From NCBI GenBank assembly GCA_018457135.1, contig JAGGDU010000176.1, forward strand, positions 1 through 64,000: a DNA stretch of 64,000 nt, in the 5' to 3' direction. Position 1 is the stretch's first letter. The number at the start of each line of letters is the position of its first letter. Below, in pieces: positions 57,603-64,000 of the stretch. Origin of the DNA: Trichodesmium erythraeum GBRTRLIN201 (GTDB lineage Bacteria > Cyanobacteriota > Cyanobacteriia > Cyanobacteriales > Microcoleaceae). Below the pieces are notes generated by a model. The model was given only the letters and a program-made list of their open reading frames with translations. It was not told the DNA's origin and made no database searches. A program made the translations under genes and the position numbers.

Positions 57603-58643
57603 TTAAATCTTTTTCATATTTTCTTGTTGGCTTTCTAATGTAACATTTTTTTTCTCTACAACACCACATTCAACATTACCAACCCTAATTGGTACAGCCT
57701 CATTTTGTGTTGTAGAACCAGAATTTCTTTGAGTAACTTTTTCCCCTATTTTACAACTTTTACTCAGATAATAACTTTCATCTTTTACTGTAGGTCCTAT
57801 CCAAAATAATTGTAACTCCAACTGATATCCAGACTGGTTAGCAACTATTGGTGTTTGTAACTTCCATAAATCATCTTCTTTAACTACAGATATTTCCTTA
57901 GTCACTTCATCTTTAATATTTTCCAATCTCAACTTCATCTTAGGTACTGATAACCCCAACTTTTGACTACCCAAATCATTTTTTAACTTTTGCTCCATTA
58001 AGTTCAAAATTTTTGCACCTCGATAATCATTTATTGAAGGGTTTTTTAATCTATAAACAAAAGTACTTTTACTTAAATTTTTTTCTCCCATTGTTGGGTA
58101 TTGTTCCACCATCATCTGAATCATAAAATGTAATCCTAACCAACAACTAAGCAAAAAGTTTACCAAAATTAAAATTACAAAATTTGGCTTTAATAATTGA
58201 GAAAACTTAGCTGTTTTTTCTGCTTCAGAAGAAGTTAATACTAAAATTACCCCTGCTATACATATAGAAATTATTGGCCAAATAACAATAGCAATATGCT
58301 GAATATTAGTTGCCAAATTTTCAGATAAAAGAAAGCAAATTAATCCTCCAGTCATCCAAGGAGACAAACTTAATTCACCAAAAACAAATGGTTTTTGATT
58401 AGTACGCCATCCCACAGCAATCGTTAAAGATAGCCAACTTAAACTAGAAATAAAATTAATTTCTTCTTGCTTGTCACTATCAACTTCGCTAATAATCATT
58501 GACAGTAACCATAAAATTATCGTCAATACAGAAAATGTCTGCCAGTGCCAAAACTTAGGTGGTAAAATTAAATTTAGTGCATCCTTCAGAAAACCAAAAA
58601 TGCCCCCAAACAAACCAGTCATACTTTTCCAAATTTCTTTCAT
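57603..58643 (-). CDS. fraD: FraD-like septal junction protein (DUF5357)
   Basis: 346 residues. Residues 1-185 hold five membrane segments (FWHWQTFSVLTIILWLLSMI, MTGGLICFLLSENLATNIQH, IVIWPIISICIAGVILVLTS, FVILILVNFLLSCWLGL). The C-terminal half (about 186-346) lies outside and begins with a helical region (KILNLMEQKLKNDLGSQKLG). Anabaena FraD is a plug or cap part of the septal junctions joining neighbouring cells. The ATG overlaps the fraC stop by 4 bp (58640-58643). Confidence 0.85.
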   Translation of the reverse strand: MKEIWKSMTGLFGGIFGFLKDALNLILPPKFWHWQTFSVLTIILWLLSMIISEVDSDKQEEINFISSLSWLSLTIAVGWRTNQKPFVFGELSLSPWMTGGLICFLLSENLATNIQHIAIVIWPIISICIAGVILVLTSSEAEKTAKFSQLLKPNFVILILVNFLLSCWLGLHFMIQMMVEQYPTMGEKNLSKSTFVYRLKNPSINDYRGAKILNLMEQKLKNDLGSQKLGLSVPKMKLRLENIKDEVTKEISVVKEDDLWKLQTPIVANQSGYQLELQLFWIGPTVKDESYYLSKSCKIGEKVTQRNSGSTTQNEAVPIRVGNVECGVVEKKNVTLESQQENMKKI

Positions 58644-59122
58644 GTTAGTTCATACCTCTGTAAAAGTAAAATTAAACATATTACTAAATAGCTACAAATG
58701 TGAGCTACTATAATTACAATAGAATTTGGTGTTCTTAACTTTCTCCAAGCTTGAGATATTTTCATACCAGCACCCCATAATGAATCACACAAATTAAAGC
58801 TGACTAACTTGATAATTAGAGAAATTAAAAAAAACAAAAATATAAAAAGTATAAATATAGGATAAATAGGACCAATCTTACCAAATAAAATATAAGCCAC
58901 TATTTTTTGTTCTAAGGTATTTGTTAGCATACTTACAGCAGAAAAAAATAAAACCCATTTTATACAACTAGAAATTAAATTCATTACAGTTGCATATTCA
59001 ACACTAGCTTTTGGTGTAAAATTAAGTTTTAGTTGAAAAAACCATGATTCAATGGCAATTGCTACTAATAATATTAAAGATTCAGAAAGAATTGCCCTTA
59101 AAGGCAAAATAGTTAAGCTCAT
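58640..59122 (-). CDS. fraC: FraC-like filament integrity protein
   Basis: 160 residues. LPLRAILSESLILLVAIAIE, the conserved N-terminal helix, is followed by ASVEYATVMNLISSCIKWVL and further hydrophobic segments (YPIFILFIFLFFLISLIIKL; IIVAHICSYLVICLILLL). FraC is a septal membrane protein needed for long filaments in Anabaena. With fraD and fraE it forms a three-gene unit on the minus strand; the fraC-fraD overlap of 4 bp suggests coupled translation. Confidence 0.85.
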   Translation of the reverse strand: MSLTILPLRAILSESLILLVAIAIESWFFQLKLNFTPKASVEYATVMNLISSCIKWVLFFSAVSMLTNTLEQKIVAYILFGKIGPIYPIFILFIFLFFLISLIIKLVSFNLCDSLWGAGMKISQAWRKLRTPNSIVIIVAHICSYLVICLILLLQRYELT

Positions 59123-60364
59123 AGTTAATTTTCCTAGATCAAGGAACTAAAATTTACTTGAATTAAGTAAGTGTTTAAATTTGCAGCTATGTAACAAAAT
59201 GTCAGTTTTATTTTAAATCAATTTTCGTCTTAAGCTAGAAGTTACTTGACAAAATTGAATATAGTTAATAATTCTTGTTACCACCTATTTAGTAAATCTA
59301 ATATTTCAGAAATTAGCATTAAGTAATAAAAAAGAACAGATAGTAGTTTAGCTATCAGTTATTAACTTATTCTCACATTTCAGGAGGAACTAGTCTTCAG
59401 AAGAATTGAAAATTATAAATTAAATTATATAAATTAATTTATGCTTTATTCTTTCCAAGGCTAAATGTTTATTACAGATACAGAGGCTTGGTGTTACCTA
59501 TGAGTTACTTTAATTGAGAGTATGATGCCCTGCAATAAAATATTTTCACCATTTACCCTGTAAATTATTTGCTTGCTCATCTGTTATATATGTCCATATA
59601 ATTATCTATTTTTAAACATTATTTATAATAATTTTACTGATGAGCAAACAATTTCCCCATCCTCTGTATGTTTTTATCAATTTTTGGTAGCAAACATAGT
59701 GGGGTATTTCATATTAGATATAATAATTATTATACTGATGATACTATTTATCCATGAAGTTAAACTTAAATTTTGTCTAGGCAAATTTAATTACCATTAT
59801 TGCTTCCCTGTGATTTTTACATATGTAGGTAATCAGCACAAGCAAGTATCTCCCTGTTTATAAATGTTGACCATGTGCTGAGGTAGATAATCATGAGTAA
59901 AGTTCATGAGCAGCCGCATTCAGAGTACTTTTAGAACATTATATGACTGTACTTGATTAATTTTTACACCGCTATATTTATATGTATAAGTGTTTAATTA
60001 ATTTTGCATAACTGCTGATAAAAAGTTTAATACCAATTTCTTCAAGTCAGACTGCATATAACTTTAAATCTTAGCTTTCAAGCCATGATAGATTACTTCT
60101 ACAGGTGAATCTTTAACTTTATAAAACATTTATAATAAGATATGAGTAAAAATTATTAAGGCCATTGTTAAATAAAAATGTTAGAATTAAGTAAAAACTA
60201 TCTAGTCAGATGCTACAAGGTACATCTTAATAATTTTTCCCTTTTTTCAAAGTTTACTCATTTTTCATTCATTCATCCTCCTTCCTTTCTAGCTCATTCC
60301 CATTGAGAAGCGCTATATTAACTAGATAACCAAAATCAAAAATCACAAACCTCAAATAACCCTT
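59123..60364. other. 1.2-kb gap between divergent genes
   Basis: It holds an inverted copy of the dispersed repeat (59155-59250). An AT-rich stretch follows with no gene accepted. It should carry the fraCDE promoter and that of the CobO-like gene. Confidence 0.5.
59155..59250 (-). repeat. Dispersed intergenic repeat, copy 4 (reverse)
   Basis: On the minus strand: TTGATTTAAAATAAAACTGA, ATTTTGTTACATAGCTGCAA and AACACTTACTTAATTC. These match the right half of copy 1 (8463-8616). Confidence 0.6.
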
Positions 60365-61498
60365 ATGAGAAGAAACGGCATTGGTATACGCACTGCACAA
60401 CTCATGTCAGAAAGAATTGTGGGGCAAATTCATGTTTACGATGGAGCAAGTAAAGGTAAATCTCAGGCAGCTTTGGGAGTAGTTTTACGTTCTATTGGCC
60501 TTGGCATACATTCTGACTCTCCTACTAGAGTATTATTACTGAGATTTCTCAAAGGTCCTGACCGCTCCTATGATGAAGATGCTGCGATAGAAGCACTACA
60601 AAAAGGCTTTCCTCATCTGATAGACCAAGTACGCACAGGTCGTTCTGAGTACTTTGGGCCTGAACAAATCACTCAATTTGACCATCAAGAAGCACAACGT
60701 GGTTGGGATGTGGTTAAAGGAGCGATCGCTTCTGACCTCTACTCAGTGGTCGTATTAGATGAATTAAACCCTGTTTTGGACTTAGGTTTATTACCAGTGG
60801 ATGAAGTAATTAATACTATCAAGAACAAACCAGAACAATTAGAAATTATCGCTACAGGTCGTGCAGCTCCTCAAGGTTTGTTGGACATAGCTGACTTACA
60901 TTCAGAAATGAAACCCCATCAAAATTCCACTGCTCAAAGTCATGGTATAACTGGGATTGAGATTTATACTGGTGCTGGTAAGGGCAAATCTACTAGTGCT
61001 TTGGGAAAAGCATTACAGGCAATAGGTCGGGGTATTAGTCAAGACCAGTCTCATAGGGTCTTAATTATACAATGGCTTAAAGGAGGTATTGGTTATACAG
61101 AAGATGCAGCGATCGCTGCTTTGCGCCAAAGTTATCCGAATTTAGTAGATCATCAACGTTGTGGTGGAGATGCCATTGTTTGGCGTGGGCAACAAAAAGA
61201 AATAGATTTTGTTGAAGCAGAAAGAGGTTGGGAAATAGCTAGGGCTGCTATTGCATCTGGTTTGTATAAGACTATTATTTTAGATGAGCTTAATCCTACT
61301 GTAGATTTAGAGTTATTGCCTGTCAAGCCAATAGTTGAAGCTTTATTACGCAAACCAAAAGATACAGAGGTCATTATTACTGGTCGTTGTCTTAACCCGC
61401 CTGATTATTTTGATTTAGCTAGTGTTCATTCAGAAGTCTTTTGCCATAAGCATTATGCTAATCATGGAGTGGAATTAAAACCTGGAGTAGATTTTTGA
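60365..61498 (+). CDS. Double-domain CobO/BtuR-like P-loop protein
   Basis: 377 residues with two homologous halves. Domain 1: P-loop YDGASKGKSQAALG (about 25-38), then VVLDELNPVLDLGLLPVDEV and LLDIADLHSEM. Domain 2: YTGAGKGKSTSALG (about 201-214), then IILDELNPTVDLELLPVKPI and ASVHSEV. Corrinoid adenosyltransferases (CobO/CobA) have one such domain of about 190 residues and move adenosyl from ATP to cobalt. The doubled form suggests an altered role; the LDELN and P-loop residues are kept in both. An in-frame ATG at 60404 may be the true start. Confidence 0.85.
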   Translation: MRRNGIGIRTAQLMSERIVGQIHVYDGASKGKSQAALGVVLRSIGLGIHSDSPTRVLLLRFLKGPDRSYDEDAAIEALQKGFPHLIDQVRTGRSEYFGPEQITQFDHQEAQRGWDVVKGAIASDLYSVVVLDELNPVLDLGLLPVDEVINTIKNKPEQLEIIATGRAAPQGLLDIADLHSEMKPHQNSTAQSHGITGIEIYTGAGKGKSTSALGKALQAIGRGISQDQSHRVLIIQWLKGGIGYTEDAAIAALRQSYPNLVDHQRCGGDAIVWRGQQKEIDFVEAERGWEIARAAIASGLYKTIILDELNPTVDLELLPVKPIVEALLRKPKDTEVIITGRCLNPPDYFDLASVHSEVFCHKHYANHGVELKPGVDF

Positions 61499-61579
61499 AG
61501 AATGAAGGCAGTGCCGGAATAAGCAAGAACTAGGAAGGTAGGTAGGGAAGCAGAAGGTTTGCTAACTACTGATATTTTT

Positions 61580-62355
61580 TTGCTCTCAACTATTCTCAAA
61601 GCAAAATCTTTAACATTTTATCAAGCACCACAACAAAATAGTTGCGCCGAAAAATGGGGTTGCATTTGGTGATCGCCTGTAGTATTGTAAAAATACATCA
61701 GGGTTTTCTCGCCAATTTGTATGACTTATTGTTCAACTTAAAAAAATCTTGGCTCTAGGCTGAATCACTGAAAAAAAAGTTATCCATCATTTTCTTAAGC
61801 TCTAAAAGATATAGCCGCAGCAGAAAACTTAACAGAATAAGTAAAAATTATTTTCGCAGTTGCACTCAATGCAGAATTTGCTTTAACATTCTATGAAGCT
61901 CCCAGTGCCGAATCAAAAAAAGAGGGTTGCATTTAGCAATCACTTGTAGTATTATTAGTTGTAGAGGCTTATTGTACATATGTATGATTTTTTATTCAAC
62001 GCCAAAAAAGTAACTCTAATAGTTTGATACAGCTAAAGCTGTCGGTGAGATTTTTTTCTAGAATTCCCGATCTGGCTAAGATTTAAGCGCTTTTTTTTTC
62101 TAATTCACCATAAACCCAGAAATTACTGAGAAAAAGCTAAATACCATTTTCTTAAGCTCCAGAAAAATAGTCGCCACAGAAAACTTGACAGAACAAGTAA
62201 AAAGTATTTTCGCAGTTGCACTCAATGCAGAATTTGCCTCAACATTCTATGAAGCTCCCCGTGCCGAATCAAAAAAGAGGGTTGCATTTAGCAATCAGTT
62301 GTAGTAGTCTAGATATAAGGGGGCGTTCGTCTATATACATGATTTTTTATTCAAC
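61580..62355 (+). repeat. Three decayed copies of a short repeat upstream of the pptase gene
   Basis: Copies at about 61580-61738 (partial), 61761-62000 and 62118-62355. Shared blocks are GCAGTTGCACTCAATGCAGA, TTTGCTTTAACATTCTATGA (in copy 1 a diverged form), AGTGCCGAATCAAAAAA, GAGGGTTGCATTTAGCAATC, and GTATGATTTTTTATTCAAC. Translating gives the shared peptide LTFYEAPSAESKKEGCI, with stops elsewhere, so the unit may once have been coding. I do not recognise the family. The last copy ends 26 bp before the phosphopantetheinyl transferase start. Confidence 0.8.
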
Positions 62356-62380
62356 TAAAAAAAATACATTCCAAAAATAA

Positions 62381-63118
62381 ATGTTACTTGATCAGGCAGA
62401 AAAAAAATTCGAGCTATCAGAAAATAACGTTCATATATGGAGTACAAACCTAAAATTATCATCTGATAAAATTGAGGAATTATCAACAATATTATCGCCA
62501 GATGAAAAAAATAGAGCCAACAAATTTTATTTTGAAAAAGACAAAAATCGCTTTATAATTGCCAGAGGAACACTCAGAACAATTCTCAGCCGTTACTTAA
62601 ACATTGAACCAAAAAAACTACAATTTACTTATAGCGATCGCGGCAAACCCTACTTAAAAAATACTTCAATATTATTTAACCTATCCCACTCTCAAGACTT
62701 AGCCTTATATGGCATTACCAAAATTAACTTAATAGGAATTGACTTAGAATATATCCGCCCAATGAATGATGCTGTAAATTTAGCAAAACGTTTTTTTTCT
62801 CTTCAAGAATACAAGCTTATTAGTCAACTTCCTCCTCAAAAACAACAAGAAACATTTTTTAAAATATGGACTTGCAAAGAAGCTTATTTAAAAGCAACAG
62901 GAGATGGACTAGCAGGTCATCTAGAAAAAGTAGAAATTTGTTTAACCCCAGAAAAACCAGTAGAATTTTTTAGTATTAATGGAGATATTGAGGCAGCATC
63001 TCATTGGTATTTATATCAATTTATTCCTCAACCCAATTATATAGCTGCCGTAGTAGTAGCAGAGAAAAATCAAAAGTTGAGTTTTTGGCAGATAAATAAT
63101 ACTGACATTGTTTTTTGA
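62381..63118 (+). CDS. 4'-phosphopantetheinyl transferase (Sfp/HetI type)
   Basis: 245 residues. NLSHSQDLALYGITKINLIG, GIDLEYIRPMNDAVNLAKRF and FFKIWTCKEAYLKATGDGL are the three signature blocks (GxDxE metal site and W-x-x-KEA). It transfers the phosphopantetheine arm from CoA to carrier proteins in fatty acid, polyketide or heterocyst glycolipid synthesis. Cyanobacterial members include HetI. The preceding three-copy repeat may hold its promoter. Confidence 0.92.
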   Translation: MLLDQAEKKFELSENNVHIWSTNLKLSSDKIEELSTILSPDEKNRANKFYFEKDKNRFIIARGTLRTILSRYLNIEPKKLQFTYSDRGKPYLKNTSILFNLSHSQDLALYGITKINLIGIDLEYIRPMNDAVNLAKRFFSLQEYKLISQLPPQKQQETFFKIWTCKEAYLKATGDGLAGHLEKVEICLTPEKPVEFFSINGDIEAASHWYLYQFIPQPNYIAAVVVAEKNQKLSFWQINNTDIVF

Positions 63119-63370
63119 AATGCTTATTATCAGAAAATATAGCAATCCCAAATAGGTTAAATAAAACAAAACTTACTCATATAGAATGAGACACAAATAC
63201 ACAAGTATTTAATTATAAATAAAAATTAGATTCAACTAATTTTTAGACTCTAAATTAACTAGAAAATTGAGCTTTATTTTCGTCTATTTTCGAGTTATAG
63301 TTGTTTAAATTAAGATTGATAAAAAAATTGAGTAGAATAATTTTAAGTCAACTAGAAACTATTTTTAACC
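63119..63370. other. Gap before IS630 relic
   Basis: AT-rich; no gene seen. Confidence 0.4.
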
Positions 63371-64000
63371 ATACCTTACAGTTTATACTTCAGATAAAAA
63401 GTCATAAATTTTGTAGAAAATGGTGGTAGGCTTACCGAAGCAGCTCATGTATTTCGGATAGGAATAGCTTCGATATATAGATGGTTATCTCGCACAAAAT
63501 TGGAAGCAACTAAGGTAAAACGTCGTCGAATAAAATTAGATTGGAAAGAATTAGAAAAAGATGTAAAACCAAATCCAGAGTTTAAATTAGCAGACAGAGC
63601 TAAAAAATTTGGAGTTAATCAACCAGCTATATTTTATGCTTTGAAAAAAATGAAATTTCCTTGAAAAAAAACTTCGTTATAGGGAAAGAAATAGAGAAGA
63701 AAGAAAAAATATTATCATAAACAAGGAATAAAAATTTAATAGCACCAATTATATTTAAAGGAACCCTAAATGCCGTGGTATTTGAACAATGGTTAGCTCA
63801 ACATTTATTACCATGATTAAAAATTCCCAGTGTACTAATTATGGAGAATTAACCAATTCATAGAAAAAAGGTTATTAGAGAATTAGTAGAAGCAGGGGGT
63901 CATCAATTACTATTTTTGCGAAAATACTCTCCTGATTTAAATGATATAGAACATGATTTTAGTGTATTAAAAAGAGCTAGAATGTATTCACCTATCAATA
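63371..64000 (+). pseudogene. IS630-family transposase pseudogene (runs off right edge)
   Basis: The frame gives KVINFVENGGRLTEAAHVFR, IASIYRWLSRTKLEATKVKR, LDWKELEKDVKPNPEFKLAD and RAKKFGVNQPAIFYALKKMK, then stops. In another frame come APIIFKGTLNAVVFEQWLAQ, then VIRELVEAGGHQLLFLRKYS and DLNDIEHDF. Both halves belong to a single IS630-type transposase broken by stops and a frameshift. The right end lies outside the window. Confidence 0.8.

Noticed and set aside
59573-59863. 96-codon hydrophobic frame
   Set aside because: AT-rich gap sequence gives Ile/Phe/Tyr-rich chance frames; no family pattern and no clear ribosome site.
1-64000. tRNA, rRNA or CRISPR arrays
   Set aside because: No cloverleaf, conserved rRNA text or regular repeat-spacer pattern was seen on either strand by eye; a search with tRNAscan-SE would be needed to be certain.

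Overview
This window appears to come from the chromosome of a filamentous cyanobacterium, most likely Trichodesmium or a close relative. The signs are frequent GCGATCGC (HIP1) palindromes inside genes, AT-rich DNA, long intergenic stretches, many decayed insertion sequences, group II introns, and a set of cyanobacterial genes: Tab2-like, Ycf46-like, DUF2358, DUF2808 and the filament-integrity cluster fraC-fraD-fraE. All calls come from reading the sequence and from memory of protein families; no searches were run.

Region 1-6.7 kb is a nest of mobile RNA elements. Two copies of a structured element resembling HEARO/omega-RNA (the guide RNA of IscB-type nucleases) share a left end, GTGCGAYTCGTT. 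Copy 1 (minus strand, 438 down to the window edge) interrupts an IS1-family transposase. Copy 2 (plus strand, from 1565) interrupts a small conserved gene and is itself split by a complete group II intron (1718-4181) whose boundaries can be fixed to the base by comparison with copy 1. A second, 5'-truncated group II intron (5083-6688) encodes a reverse transcriptase with a destroyed active site.

Region 6.7-15.2 kb is mostly non-coding, with intact tab2-like and pmbA/tldE-like genes, a small membrane protein, and transposase, glycosyltransferase and TPR pseudogenes. Region 15.4-27.3 kb holds a TPR protein, larB, an intact peptide-binding lipoprotein flanked by two decayed copies of itself, and a pair of NTPase genes. 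One of these is a 1007-residue AAA-TPR-membrane-periplasmic binding protein; the other has an in-frame stop.

Region 27.3-38.8 kb is core metabolism: ispF, an orphan PqqD-like protein, the rpmH-rnpA-PH-yidC-jag-DUF177-ycf46-SH3 cluster, a DUF2808 gene, and the three-gene pntA1-pntA2-pntB transhydrogenase operon ending in strong terminators. Region 39-40.4 kb carries two tandem RRM-protein genes with identical coding cores and a MITE between them, flanked by a perfect 11-bp target duplication.

Region 42-63 kb holds ispE, a VanY-like protein lacking a zinc-binding His, aspartoacylase, yidD, ygfZ, a truncated FGE-like gene, trpS, metF, DUF2358, hisC, larE, fraCDE, a double-domain CobO-like ATPase, a decayed three-copy repeat and an Sfp/HetI-type phosphopantetheinyl transferase. 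Relics of IS5, IS630 and Uma2 genes lie between them. The larB and larE genes suggest nickel-pincer cofactor synthesis. ispF and ispE belong to the MEP isoprenoid pathway. yidC, yidD and jag belong to membrane-protein insertion and RNA biology.
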